Source of the DNA: Ardenticatena maritima
GTDB taxonomy: Bacteria > Chloroflexota > Anaerolineae > Ardenticatenales > Ardenticatenaceae
Direction of reading: 5' to 3'
Length of the DNA: 64,000 bases
NCBI RefSeq assembly: GCF_001306175.1
Contig: NZ_LGKN01000005.1
Span: 310,001-374,000, forward strand
The notes beneath the pieces are model-generated. The model did not search any database, was not told the DNA's origin, and saw nothing but the letters and a program-made list of their open reading frames with translations. The translations under genes were made by a program, and so were the position numbers. Of this stretch, positions 10,108 through 18,730 are shown piece by piece (position 1 is the first letter of the stretch; every line of letters starts with the position of its first letter).

Positions 10108-10126
10108 CCCCACAGTCCATGTGGCG

Positions 10127-10146
10127 GAAGGGGCGCATGCCCCTTC
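10127..10146 (+). promoter_or_regulatory. Hairpin in the secA leader
   Basis: Eight-base perfect stem GAAGGGGC/GCCCCTTC around a GCAT loop, just downstream of the expected transcription start, followed by TTTC. It could slow or attenuate transcription, or simply stabilise the mRNA 5' end. Confidence 0.45.
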
Positions 10147-10180
10147 TTTCTATGCATTGAGCAGGAGGCTGAGAACTGTT

Positions 10181-13100
10181 ATGCTGAAAAAATTGATGCG
10201 CACGATTTTGGGCGACCCCAACGAGCGCGAGATTGCCAAATTACAACCCATTGTTGACCAAATCAACGCGCTTGAGCCTGAGTGGCAAAAACTGACCGAC
10301 CAGCAACTCCGCGCCAAGACAGACGAGTTTCGCAACTATCTGGCGAAATTTGACGACCCCGAAGAGCGCGAAAAGCACCTGGACGATATTTTGCCCGAGG
10401 CTTTTGCCACCGTGCGCGAAGCGGCGCGGCGTACACTCGGCATGCGCCACTACGACGTGCAGTTGATTGGTGGGATTGTGCTCCACCAGGGCAAAATCGC
10501 CGAAATGAAAACGGGTGAAGGGAAAACCCTCGTCGCGACCTTGCCGCTCTACCTGAACGCGCTGCTGGGGCGCGGCGCGCACCTTGTGACGCCGAACGAC
10601 TATCTCTCGAAAGTGGGCGTCCAATGGATGGGGCCCATCTACCACTTCCTGGGGCTTTCCGTGGCGGTCATCCAAAGCCAAACAGAAGACGGTGTGCACC
10701 AACCCGCCTTCATCTACGACCCCGATTACATGAGCACTGACGACCGCTACTTGCGCTTGCGCCCCATCCCGCGCAAAGAAGCCTACCTTGCCGACATCAC
10801 CTACGGGACAAACAACGAATTCGGCTTCGATTATCTGCGCGACAACATGGTGCGGCGTGCCGATCAGCGCGTCCAGCGTGAACTTTTCTACGCCATCATT
10901 GACGAAGTGGACAACATTCTCATTGACGAAGCCCGTACACCGCTCATCATCTCCGGCCCCGCCGACGAACCAAGCGAAATGTACCACCGCATGGCGCAAA
11001 TCGTGCGCAACTTCCGCGGCATCACCCAGCGCGAATACGATGAACTCATGGAGCGCATCAAAATGGGTGATGAAGAAGCCGCCCGTGAATTGGAGCGCTA
11101 CGATTACGTGGTGGATGAAAAAATGCGCACCACCGCCGTGCTCGAAAGCGGGGTTGCCAAAGCCGAGCGGGCGTTGGGCGTCGAAAACCTCTATGCGCCC
11201 GAAAACTTTGAACTGGCGCACTATCTCGACAACGCCATCCGCGCCAAGGCGCTCTATGAACGCGACCGCCATTACATCGTCAGCGAGGAAGGCGAAGTCA
11301 TCATCGTGGACGAATTTACCGGGCGGCTCATGTATGGTCGCCGCTTCTCCGAAGGGTTGCACCAGGCGATCGAAGCCAAGGAAGGCGTGGAAGTGCGCCG
11401 TGAAAACCTGACCCTGGCGACGATTACCTACCAGAACTTCTTCCGCATGTACAAGAAACTGGCGGGGATGACCGGTACGGCGCTGACCGAAGCCGAGGAG
11501 TTTTACGAAATCTACAACCTCGACGTGGTGGCGATTCCCACGAACAAGCCCGTCATCCGCATTGACTACCCCGACCAGATTTACAAGACCGAACGCGCCA
11601 AAGCCGACGCGGTGGTACGTGAAATCGTGCAAATGCATGTGATCGGGCGCCCGGTGCTGGTAGGGACGGCTTCGATTGAGCGTTCCGAAATGTACAGCCG
11701 CCTGCTTTCGGGCGCAGAAATTCGCCGCCTTGCCCTGCGCGACCTGGAACCGGAACGCTTGCGCCGCCACCTCGAATACCGTGAGGACGCCGATTTTGTT
11801 GCGCGCTACATTCCCGAAAATTGGGAGCAGGTGCGGCTGAGCAACAAAACGCTGACCAAGCCCGAAACGCTGAAACTGCTGGCGGCGCTCTGGGGGCTCG
11901 ACCCCGAAAATGAAGCCCACCTGCACGACCTGCAAACCGTGCTGGAACGGGGCATCCCCCATGAGGTGCTCAACGCCAAATACCACGAACGCGAAGCCGA
12001 AATCATCGCGCAGGCGGGGCGCCCCAAAGCCGTCACCATTGCGACCAACATGGCGGGGCGTGGTGTGGACATTTTGCTGGGCGGCAACCCCGAAGGGCTT
12101 GCCCGTAGCCAACTGCGCCGCGAAGGAATTGACCTGAACGCTATCCCACAAACCGAGTGGAACCACGCGCTGGACATGCTGCAAAAAGGGGAAGACCCCA
12201 CCACCGTGTACAATGAGCATTGGGCGCGTGTGCTCAAAGAAAAGTGGGAAGAAACCCAACGCGACCGTGAATTGGTCAAAAACTTGGGCGGCTTGCACAT
12301 CATCGGCACGGAACGCCACGAAGCCCGCCGCATTGACAACCAGTTGCGCGGTCGCGCCGGTCGCCAAGGCGACCCCGGTTCCAGCCGCTTCTACCTGAGC
12401 CTTGAAGACGAACTCATGCGGCGGTTCGGCGGGCAAAACCTCATCAACATCATGGACCGCCTGGGGCTGGATGACGATATTCCCATCGAGAACAAAATGG
12501 TCAGCCGCGCGGTGGAAAACGCGCAAACCAAGGTCGAGGGGCACAACTTCGACATCCGCAAGCGCGTGCTGGAATACGACGACGTGGTCAACAAGCAACG
12601 CGAAGTGATTTACCAGCAGCGCAACGAGGTGCTGGAAACAGAAAACCTGCGCCCCCAGATTGAGCGCATGATTCGCGAGCAGATCCACGAACTGGTGGAA
12701 ACCTATCTCGAAAGCGATGACGTGGACGAAGAACCCGACCCACGCGGGTTGTTTGAGGCGGTGCGGCTCATCGTCCCACTCCCACCCGACCTTGATTACG
12801 AGGCGTGGGCAAACATGACGCCTGAGGAAGTCGAAGAGCAGTTGTGGGAAATTGCCCGCACGCTCTACGACGAACGCGAGCGCCAAATCGAAGCCGAAGG
12901 CTATTCCATGCGCGAATTGGAGCGCCAGGTTATTCTGAGCGTGGTTGACCGCTTGTGGATTCACCACTTGACCGCCCTGGACGCCCTGCGCGACGGGATT
13001 GGGTTACGGGCGTTGGCGCAACAAGACCCTCTGGTGGCGTACAAGAACGAAGCGTTCCAAATGTTCAACCAGTTGGTTGAAGAAATCGAAAAGCAAGTGG

Positions 13101-13258
13101 CATCGCAGATTTTCAGCGCGCAGGAAAGCATCATCGAAGAAGCCCGCAAGCGGCGCGAAATGTACACCAATGCGACGACATCGGCGGCGACTTCAACACG
13201 CGGTGGAGGCAAAGCCCGCAAGAAGAAACGCCGCCTGAAGAAGAAAGCCAAAGCCTAA
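10181..13258 (+). CDS. secA: Preprotein translocase ATPase SecA
   Basis: 1025 residues, longer than the usual 830-900. AGGAGG lies 12 bases before the ATG. SecA drives proteins through SecYEG using ATP at the inner face of the membrane. The visible motifs are Walker A MKTGEGKT at 109-116, Walker [17 protein letters not shown] from 241, FTGRLM-GRRFS near 380, the TGTA box near 431, [13 protein letters not shown] from 627, and [13 protein letters not shown] further on. Two parts look inserted: about 164-198 between the Q motif region and [12 protein letters not shown], and about 511-589 before [11 protein letters not shown]. The C-terminus ends in a Lys/Arg-rich tail with no CxCxxxxxxxxC(H/C) zinc site. 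It is transcribed alone and followed by a terminator. Confidence 0.98.
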   Translation: MLKKLMRTILGDPNEREIAKLQPIVDQINALEPEWQKLTDQQLRAKTDEFRNYLAKFDDPEEREKHLDDILPEAFATVREAARRTLGMRHYDVQLIGGIVLHQGKIAEMKTGEGKTLVATLPLYLNALLGRGAHLVTPNDYLSKVGVQWMGPIYHFLGLSVAVIQSQTEDGVHQPAFIYDPDYMSTDDRYLRLRPIPRKEAYLADITYGTNNEFGFDYLRDNMVRRADQRVQRELFYAIIDEVDNILIDEARTPLIISGPADEPSEMYHRMAQIVRNFRGITQREYDELMERIKMGDEEAARELERYDYVVDEKMRTTAVLESGVAKAERALGVENLYAPENFELAHYLDNAIRAKALYERDRHYIVSEEGEVIIVDEFTGRLMYGRRFSEGLHQAIEAKEGVEVRRENLTLATITYQNFFRMYKKLAGMTGTALTEAEEFYEIYNLDVVAIPTNKPVIRIDYPDQIYKTERAKADAVVREIVQMHVIGRPVLVGTASIERSEMYSRLLSGAEIRRLALRDLEPERLRRHLEYREDADFVARYIPENWEQVRLSNKTLTKPETLKLLAALWGLDPENEAHLHDLQTVLERGIPHEVLNAKYHEREAEIIAQAGRPKAVTIATNMAGRGVDILLGGNPEGLARSQLRREGIDLNAIPQTEWNHALDMLQKGEDPTTVYNEHWARVLKEKWEETQRDRELVKNLGGLHIIGTERHEARRIDNQLRGRAGRQGDPGSSRFYLSLEDELMRRFGGQNLINIMDRLGLDDDIPIENKMVSRAVENAQTKVEGHNFDIRKRVLEYDDVVNKQREVIYQQRNEVLETENLRPQIERMIREQIHELVETYLESDDVDEEPDPRGLFEAVRLIVPLPPDLDYEAWANMTPEEVEEQLWEIARTLYDERERQIEAEGYSMRELERQVILSVVDRLWIHHLTALDALRDGIGLRALAQQDPLVAYKNEAFQMFNQLVEEIEKQVASQIFSAQESIIEEARKRREMYTNATTSAATSTRGGGKARKKKRRLKKKAKA

Positions 13259-13281
13259 ACACGCCTCACATCTCGTTATCC

Positions 13282-13310
13282 AAACGCCCCAATTCTGATT
13301 GGGGCGTTTT
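13282..13310 (+). terminator. secA terminator
   Basis: Stem AAACGCCCCAAT with a TCTG loop, followed by four T. Confidence 0.9.
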
Positions 13311-13432
13311 GCATTGCGCAAGCATTCCCAACAAACAGATTTGCGTTTTCAGCCACATCAGGCAACTATACAATCAACCATTTTCACAAAATGAGATAGA
13401 CTTTACATGAAAAAAGACCATCCCGTGCACCC

Positions 13433-13834
13433 ATGACAACCCAGGCACCGTTTCACGACATCCCAACTGAAGAGCGAGACCGCATCCAGCGGGCATTCAA
13501 CACCTTTGCCCAATGGGACATCCTGACGGCGCTGAGCGAATCATCTTCTTCCGTTATGTCCGCTGTAATGTTAGCGCACTATACTGCGCGGCGATTCGCG
13601 CATATCGAGCAGGCGCTTGATACATTGGTGGGTTGCGGCGCTGTTGAAATGCTGGTTGATGAAAAAGAACAAGTCCTTTATCGGCTTACTCGCGATGAAG
13701 CCACCCGCCAATTGATTTTGCACATTCTGGCGGCATGCACTGATTGGGCGTTCCGCAAACGTTTAGTGCAATGGATCTTTTATCATCAAGCCACATCAGG
13801 TGTGCAGGAAACAGTATCGGGGGAATCGTCGTGA
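13433..13834 (+). CDS. Small protein with a possible winged-helix fold
   Basis: 133 residues. No good Shine-Dalgarno precedes the ATG, so it may be leaderless or start elsewhere; a run TTTACATG lies upstream. The middle contains a helix-turn-helix-like order, with ILTALSES, MLAHYTARRFAHIEQALDTLVGCGAVEML and then LYRLTRDE, which matches the recognition helix and beta wing of MarR/ArsR-like folds. The C-terminal third is helical with W and aromatic residues. Its stop overlaps the GTG start of the deaminase gene by four bases (GTGA), so translation is probably coupled. A regulator of, or partner to, the deaminase is plausible but unproven. Confidence 0.7.
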   Translation: MTTQAPFHDIPTEERDRIQRAFNTFAQWDILTALSESSSSVMSAVMLAHYTARRFAHIEQALDTLVGCGAVEMLVDEKEQVLYRLTRDEATRQLILHILAACTDWAFRKRLVQWIFYHQATSGVQETVSGESS

Positions 13835-14904
13835 CAACATCGTCGAATCGCACAACTATCCGCAAATGGTTGCAACAGTGGCCCAAAGTCGAATTGCACC
13901 GCCATCTGGAAGGGAGCGTGCGGTTTGAAACGGCTTGGGAACTCGCACAAGAAAACCCTGAATTGGCGGACTGGTCTCCCGAGCAATTGCGCCGAGCCAT
14001 CGAATTTGATGGAGAGCGCAACTTCGCCCATTTTCTTTCAAAATTCGAGACGCTACGCAAACTCTATACGCGCCCTGAGCATATCCAGCGTGTCGCCGCT
14101 GAAGCGATTGAAGACGCCGCACGCGACAACATCCGCTACATGGAACTCCGTTTCAGCCCCGACCATTTTGCCACCACAAGTGGGTTTGACCGCGACCAAA
14201 TCGCCGACTGGATTTTAGACAGCGCCAATGAATCCGCGCGTCTCCACGGTATCACCGTGCGATTCTTGCTCACCATCGGGCGGGGCTATGCGCCTGAGAT
14301 TACCACCCGTATTCTCGCCATTGCGTTGCGCACACGTGAGAAAGGCGTTGTCGGGGTTGACCTGGCCGGTGATGAGATTCGATTCCCGGCGGAACCATTT
14401 GCACCGCTCTTCACCCGCGCGTATGACGAGGGCTTGGGCATCACCATCCACGCCGGTGAAGCCGGTCCAGCATCGAGTGTTGCCCAAGCCGTGACGGCTT
14501 TACACGCGCACCGTATTGGGCACGGTATTCGCAGCATCGAAAACCCCGACGTGGTGGCTTTGCTCAAACAACGTGAAGTCGCGCTCGAAGTCTGCCCGAC
14601 CAGCAACATCCAGACCGGCGTCGTAGACTCATTCGCCACGCACCCGCTCCCCGCCCTCCTGGAAGCCGGGCTGGCGGTCGTCATCTGCTCCGACGATCCG
14701 AACATCAGCCGCATCACATTGACCGATGAATACACCACCGCCCTGATTGATATGGGCGTTGCGCCGGAAACACTTGCGCAATGCGTGATGAATGGACTTG
14801 AGCACGCCTTCTTGTCCCCCGCCGAAAAAACCCCTCTCCGCGAGCAACTCGCCGCCGAACTCGGCCATGTCTTGCTCAACAGCCCCCTTTCTCGCCCTGA
14901 ATGA
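13831..14904 (+). CDS. add: Adenosine-deaminase-family enzyme
   Basis: 357 residues from a GTG start preceded by GGGGGA; normal length for the family. Metal ligands appear as HRH in VELHRHLEGS (about residue 20), the His of ITIHAGEA and the Asp pair in ICSDDPNIS. The HRIGHGIR and EVCPTSNIQT motifs are also present. Such enzymes hydrolyse the amino group of adenosine to give inosine and ammonia in the cytoplasm with one Zn2+. Related members act on adenine or aminodeoxyfutalosine, so the substrate is only probable. The menaquinone genes later in this window are of the classical MenFDEB type, which makes a futalosine role less likely. It is coupled to the preceding small protein. Confidence 0.88.
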   Translation: MTTSSNRTTIRKWLQQWPKVELHRHLEGSVRFETAWELAQENPELADWSPEQLRRAIEFDGERNFAHFLSKFETLRKLYTRPEHIQRVAAEAIEDAARDNIRYMELRFSPDHFATTSGFDRDQIADWILDSANESARLHGITVRFLLTIGRGYAPEITTRILAIALRTREKGVVGVDLAGDEIRFPAEPFAPLFTRAYDEGLGITIHAGEAGPASSVAQAVTALHAHRIGHGIRSIENPDVVALLKQREVALEVCPTSNIQTGVVDSFATHPLPALLEAGLAVVICSDDPNISRITLTDEYTTALIDMGVAPETLAQCVMNGLEHAFLSPAEKTPLREQLAAELGHVLLNSPLSRPE

Positions 14905-14968
14905 GCGGGAACGAGCATCACCACAGCCGCTTTTTCTTCAAATGTGGTCAACTTTTGACAAGAATTGT

Positions 14969-14997
14969 TTGACGTTGTTCACCTCTTGTTTTATACT
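14969..14997 (+). promoter_or_regulatory. Promoter of the CsoR-family gene
   Basis: TTGACG and TATACT with a 17-base spacer, an excellent sigma-70 match. The -10 lies inside the palindromic operator. Confidence 0.85.
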
Positions 14998-15016
14998 CAG
15001 TAAGAGTATAAACAAG
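14985..15016 (+). promoter_or_regulatory. Operator palindrome of the CsoR-family repressor
   Basis: Arms CTTGTTTTATACTC and GAGTATAAACAAG around AGTAA, differing by one T. It covers the -10 box and runs into the Shine-Dalgarno AAGGAGG, so bound repressor should block its own transcription. It is AT-rich, unlike the G-tract sites of copper CsoR proteins. Confidence 0.75.
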
Positions 15017-15026
15017 GAGGGCGCCT

Positions 15027-15311
15027 ATGCATGTGAAAGATGAAAAAGTAAAAGAGAACTTGATTCGGCGGTTACGACGTATCGAAGGGCAAGTGCGTGG
15101 CATTCAACGCATGATTGATGAAGAGCGCAACTGCCAGGATATTTTGCAGCAAATGAGCGCCGTGCGCGCCGCCATGTACAACGCCAGTGTTGAACTGGTG
15201 CGCTCATATGCCAAAGAATGCTTGCTCGACCCCGAAAACAGCACGCCGCCGGAAGAACTCGTCGAAAATATGATTAGTGCACTCGGACGTGTCAGCCGCA
15301 CAGTTGATTGA
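15027..15311 (+). CDS. CsoR/RcnR/CstR-family repressor lacking the copper-ligand His
   Basis: 94 residues, all-helical DUF156 fold, ideal AAGGAGG site. Numbering matches the M. tuberculosis CsoR frame: Cys36 and Cys65 are present, but residue 61, His in copper-sensing CsoR, is Tyr. Persulfide-sensing CstR keeps the two Cys without that His, so a sulfur or redox signal is as likely as Cu(I). The N-terminal helix holds the basic patch RRLRRIEGQVRGIQRMI used for DNA contact. It is a single gene with its own promoter, operator and terminator; no sulfur or copper genes adjoin it. The effector is an open question. Confidence 0.92.
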   Translation: MHVKDEKVKENLIRRLRRIEGQVRGIQRMIDEERNCQDILQQMSAVRAAMYNASVELVRSYAKECLLDPENSTPPEELVENMISALGRVSRTVD

Positions 15312-15329
15312 TGCCCATTGCATATACGA

Positions 15330-15356
15330 AAAAGCCCCCGTTGCGGGGGCTTTTTT
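15330..15356. terminator. Terminator between the CsoR-family gene and the NERD-like gene
   Basis: Perfect stem AAAAGCCCCCG with a TTG loop, then six T on the plus side and A-run on the other. It serves two convergent genes. Confidence 0.95.
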
Positions 15357-15361
15357 GCTGG

Positions 15362-16108
15362 TTATGCTTCTTCGCCCAGATTTTCGAGCATGTGCACATT
15401 GAAAGCTTGGTCGAGCGTCTCTTTGAGCGCCATGTACGTTTGCCCGTTGAGCGTGCGCATCTTGGGCAACACTTGTTTGTTCAACACAGCGCGCACCTGC
15501 TTGGGGAACACCACAGGCACATCGCCACATTCACCCGTCATCCGCAACTCAACCGCATCGGGGTTGATAAACACCACCACGGCGTCCACATCCACCGCAT
15601 CGGCAATCTCCGGATTGCGGCGGCGCAACCATTCACGCACGGCTTCCACCGCCTGGCGTGCTTCGGCTGTGGGATTGCCCAGGTTCTCCGCCGTCAAGCC
15701 GCGGGTGTAGATGCGCCAAATGCCGCGCTTGCCGCGCCACTGCCCATCCACACATTCGGCTTTGCCCTCATAGCGGCGAGCGTGCAACACCACCAAGCCG
15801 CTTGGGGTGAGCAATAGGTGGCGCACAGGTTCAAAGTAGTTATAGAGCACATGGCGCTTGTCGAGCCGTTTCAGCACCTGCGCCAGCACTTCATCCGGCA
15901 TAGGGCGGCGCAGCCAACGGTTGACGTAGTACGAGCCAATGGTGGCGATGCCCAGCCCCACAAACGCCAAAAGCCAGGCAATGTTGACGTATTGCGGACG
16001 GAACGAGAGGATGATGCTCAACGCGAGAACCGCCATGCCCCCAAACAGGGTGATGGTAGCAATGCGCTGGTATCGTTTGAGTCGTGGTGCGTTGGTATAG
16101 ACTTTCAT
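15362..16108 (-). CDS. Membrane protein with a NERD-related domain
   Basis: 248 residues with GGAGTG ten bases upstream. Two membrane helices lie at about residues 18-36 and 43-62. The soluble part resembles NERD nuclease-related domains: RHLLLTPSGLVVLHARRYEGK...DGQW, then a helix and VDAVVVFINPDA. NERD domains are PD-(D/E)XK relatives found with helicases, kinases or alone; catalytic residues cannot be assigned with confidence here. It starts 9 bases after fabF and so is probably the last gene of the plsX-fabF operon. The role is unknown; it may be a membrane-associated nuclease-like protein. Confidence 0.75.
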   Translation of the reverse strand: MKVYTNAPRLKRYQRIATITLFGGMAVLALSIILSFRPQYVNIAWLLAFVGLGIATIGSYYVNRWLRRPMPDEVLAQVLKRLDKRHVLYNYFEPVRHLLLTPSGLVVLHARRYEGKAECVDGQWRGKRGIWRIYTRGLTAENLGNPTAEARQAVEAVREWLRRRNPEIADAVDVDAVVVFINPDAVELRMTGECGDVPVVFPKQVRAVLNKQVLPKMRTLNGQTYMALKETLDQAFNVHMLENLGEEA

Positions 16109-16117
16109 TGCGCTGTT

Positions 16118-17392
16118 TCACTCCGCATTGTTGTCAGGATAGCGTGCCAACACCAAACAGGCGTTCTGCCCCCCCAAACCAAACGAGTTGCTCAACGTGT
16201 AGCGCACGTTGGCTTTGCGCGGCGTCCATGGGACGTAGTCCAAATCACATTCCGGGTCGGGTTCGTCATGGTTGATGGTGGGGTGAATGGTCTGCGTTTC
16301 GATGGTTTTGACACAGGCGATGGCTTCAAACGCCCCCGCCGCACCCATGCTGTGGGCAATCATACTCTTGGTGCTGCTAATCGGAATCTGGTACGCCCGT
16401 TCGCCAAAAAGCCGCTTGATGGCTTTAGTTTCGACGACATCCCCAACCGGCGTCCCTGTGCCATGCGCGTTGATATAGTCCACATCTTCAATGGACAAGC
16501 CGGCGTTCTCCAACGCCCACCGCATGGCGCGCACAGCGCCATCGCCTTCGGGGTGCGGGGCGGCAATGTGATACGCATCACTACTTGCTGCGCCGCCAAG
16601 CACTTCCGCATAGATACGCGCACCACGCGCCAACGCGTGGTCCAGCCGTTCAAGAATGAGGATTGCCGCGCCTTCGCCCATCAAGAAACCGTCGCGGTCC
16701 TTGTCGAAGGGGCGCACAGCGCGCTCGGGTTCATCGTTGCGTGTGCTCATGCCGCGCATGGCGCTAAAGCCCGCATAGGCAATGTCCACCAGCAAGGCTT
16801 CCGCGCCGCCACTCACCACAATATCAGCCACGCCCCGGCGAATGAGTTCCGCGCCTTCGATGATGGCTTGTGTACCACTGGCGCATGCCGCCACGGTTGT
16901 GCCCAGATACCCCAACAGGCCAAAATACTGGCTGACATGGTGCGAAATCATGTTGGGCAGGGCTTCGGGCAATGCAAAGGGGGGAACACGTCGCCACCCC
17001 TTGGCGTGCAAGATATCCAACCCCTCAATCACCTTGTCGAAGCCCCCGTAAGCAGTGCCAATTTGCAACGCCACCCGCTCAGGGTCGGGAACGCCATCCG
17101 CCAGCCCGGCATCTTCCAACGCCTGGCGTGTCGCCACAATGGCGAATTGGCTACACCGCGCCAGACGTTTGGCTTCGCGGCGGTCCAAACCGTAGTCTTG
17201 TGGGTCAAAGTCGGTGATTTCAGCGCCAATTTTGGTGGGCAAGTCGGTTTCTTCAAAGCGCTCAATACGCTTCACCCCCGAACGACCGGCGAGCAACCCA
17301 TCCCAGAACAGGTCAACCGAATGCCCCAGCGGGCTTACAACGCCAAGCCCGGTCACCACCACCCGCTGGTGGGCAGGACGTTCAACAGGCAT
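16118..17392 (-). CDS. fabF: Beta-ketoacyl-ACP synthase II
   Basis: 424 residues, family length. The catalytic Cys is in TVAACASGTQAI, the first His in INAHGTGTPVGD, the Lys in SSTKSMIAHSMGAAG and the second His in the same stretch. GSG-like glycines near the C-terminus (NSFGLGGQNA) complete the thiolase fold. The enzyme condenses malonyl-ACP with acyl-ACP to elongate fatty acids in the cytoplasm. The Shine-Dalgarno AGGAGG lies in the last codons of plsX, and only three bases separate plsX stop and fabF start, so they are translationally linked. No acpP lies between them, unlike many bacteria. Confidence 0.97.
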   Translation of the reverse strand: MPVERPAHQRVVVTGLGVVSPLGHSVDLFWDGLLAGRSGVKRIERFEETDLPTKIGAEITDFDPQDYGLDRREAKRLARCSQFAIVATRQALEDAGLADGVPDPERVALQIGTAYGGFDKVIEGLDILHAKGWRRVPPFALPEALPNMISHHVSQYFGLLGYLGTTVAACASGTQAIIEGAELIRRGVADIVVSGGAEALLVDIAYAGFSAMRGMSTRNDEPERAVRPFDKDRDGFLMGEGAAILILERLDHALARGARIYAEVLGGAASSDAYHIAAPHPEGDGAVRAMRWALENAGLSIEDVDYINAHGTGTPVGDVVETKAIKRLFGERAYQIPISSTKSMIAHSMGAAGAFEAIACVKTIETQTIHPTINHDEPDPECDLDYVPWTPRKANVRYTLSNSFGLGGQNACLVLARYPDNNAE

Positions 17393-17395
17393 CGC

Positions 17396-18532
17396 TTAGC
17401 CTCCTGTGGATACTGATTGTGCTTTGGGCATCCCGGCAATACCGTCGCGGATGGCTTGCACCACGCCTTGCTCGACGGCGGTCTTTGCCACCCGCACCCC
17501 GTTCATCACGGCGTAGGGGTTGGAACGGCCATGCCCAATAATCACAACCCCATCCACGCCCAAAAGTGGCGCACCGCCATACTCGGCGTAATCGGTGCGC
17601 TGCGAAATGCGGTCCAGCGCGCGCTTGAAGCCCCAACCAATCAGCCCCGTGTTGGCGAGCAAACCGCCGATGAACCCCAACGCCACGCCTGATTGCGTCG
17701 CCAGCCACGCCAGCCCACCAGCAGCCGCCAGGCTCAAAACTGCGCCCTGCGGCGTTTTCACCAGCGCCTTGGCATCGCGCGACAATTCTTCGCGCAAGAG
17801 TTGTTTGGTCATGGCGCCCAGCCCTTCGGCAAACTTGATGATGACGTTGCCGGTGAAGCCATCCGTCACCACCACATCCACCAGCCCAGCGGGAATGTCT
17901 TTGCCTTCCACATTGCCGTAGAAATTGATGGGCATTGTTTTGAGCAACTGATGGGCTTCTTGCACAATGGGCGTGCCTTTTTTCTCTTCTTCCCCATTGC
18001 TCACCAACCCCACCGTCGGATTGCGGCGTCCCAATACACGTTCCGCATAGACCGCCCCCATCAGCCCGAATTGCGCCAGATATTCAGGCTTGACTTCGGC
18101 GTTTGCGCCCACATCCAGCAAGAGGCAATGCCCCTTGACGGTGGGGAAAATGGTGGACAATGCCGGGCGTTTGACGCCCTTGATACGCCCCAGATGGAAA
18201 ATAGCCGCCGCCAGCATACCGCCCGTATTGCCGGCACTAAAAAAGCCGTCAGCACGGCCTTCTTTGAGCATTTTCATCCCCACAACCATGGAACTGTCGG
18301 GCTTGGCCTTGACGGCGCGCGCCGGCTCATCCTCCATCTCAATCACCTGGCTCGCCGGCTCAATCTCAATCGAAAGCCCGCTGGTATCGTGTTTCTTCAA
18401 CTCCGCCTCGATTACGTCGGGTTTTCCAACCAGCACAATCGTAATGCCATAGCGTCGCGCCGCCATCACCGCCCCTTCGACAGGCGCTTGCGGCGCATGG
18501 TCGCCACCCATTGCGTCCACGATGATTTTCAT
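17396..18532 (-). CDS. plsX: Phosphate acyltransferase PlsX with a hydrophobic insert
   Basis: 378 residues; typical PlsX has about 330-345. It starts with the canonical DAMGGDHAP and contains SAGNTGGMLAAA, VGANAEVKPEYL, VSNGEEEKKGT, VTDGFTGNV and the YAEYGGAPLLG stretch. It makes acyl-phosphate from acyl-ACP, the first committed step of PlsX/PlsY phospholipid synthesis, while attached to the inner membrane face. Residues about 260-300 are an extra, very hydrophobic stretch (AVLSLAAAGGLAWLATQ followed by GFIGGLLANTGLIGWGF), placed where the membrane-docking helices lie in other PlsX proteins. It may anchor more firmly. First gene of the plsX-fabF operon; rpmF is not upstream. Confidence 0.95.
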   Translation of the reverse strand: MKIIVDAMGGDHAPQAPVEGAVMAARRYGITIVLVGKPDVIEAELKKHDTSGLSIEIEPASQVIEMEDEPARAVKAKPDSSMVVGMKMLKEGRADGFFSAGNTGGMLAAAIFHLGRIKGVKRPALSTIFPTVKGHCLLLDVGANAEVKPEYLAQFGLMGAVYAERVLGRRNPTVGLVSNGEEEKKGTPIVQEAHQLLKTMPINFYGNVEGKDIPAGLVDVVVTDGFTGNVIIKFAEGLGAMTKQLLREELSRDAKALVKTPQGAVLSLAAAGGLAWLATQSGVALGFIGGLLANTGLIGWGFKRALDRISQRTDYAEYGGAPLLGVDGVVIIGHGRSNPYAVMNGVRVAKTAVEQGVVQAIRDGIAGMPKAQSVSTGG

Positions 18533-18576
18533 CAGTCTCGCAACCTCCTTCCTTGATGACCTGAGGGATGGCGCGC

Positions 18577-18605
18577 ATTATACAGAAGGTGAACCACAGG
18601 CGCAA
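18577..18605 (-). promoter_or_regulatory. Promoter of the plsX-fabF operon
   Basis: TTGCGC and TATAAT on the minus strand with a 17-base spacer, about 45 bases before the plsX ATG. No FapR-like palindrome is obvious around it. Confidence 0.8.
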
Positions 18606-18730
18606 CACATTCCCCGCCGCCTTCAACAATCGGGCAACCGCCCCACTCGCCAAAAGCGGGCTTTTGCGCCCTTCCCAAAAAGCGTACAATCTCCCCGCCT
18701 ATCTCATCAATCAGGGACGAAAAGCGCACC

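Noticed and set aside
10241-12967. A long minus-strand open frame antisense to secA
   Set aside because: secA is certain on the plus strand. The antisense product has no ribosome site and a composition typical of a shadow frame.
13744-13830. ATG start for the deaminase 87 bases upstream of the chosen GTG
   Set aside because: It would overlap the preceding gene widely and has no ribosome site. The GTG follows GGGGGA and begins just before the conserved N-terminus.
13831-14904. Aminodeoxyfutalosine deaminase of the alternative menaquinone route
   Set aside because: The classical menF-menD-menB-menE genes are in the window, and no mqn genes are near, so the adenosine deaminase family name is safer.
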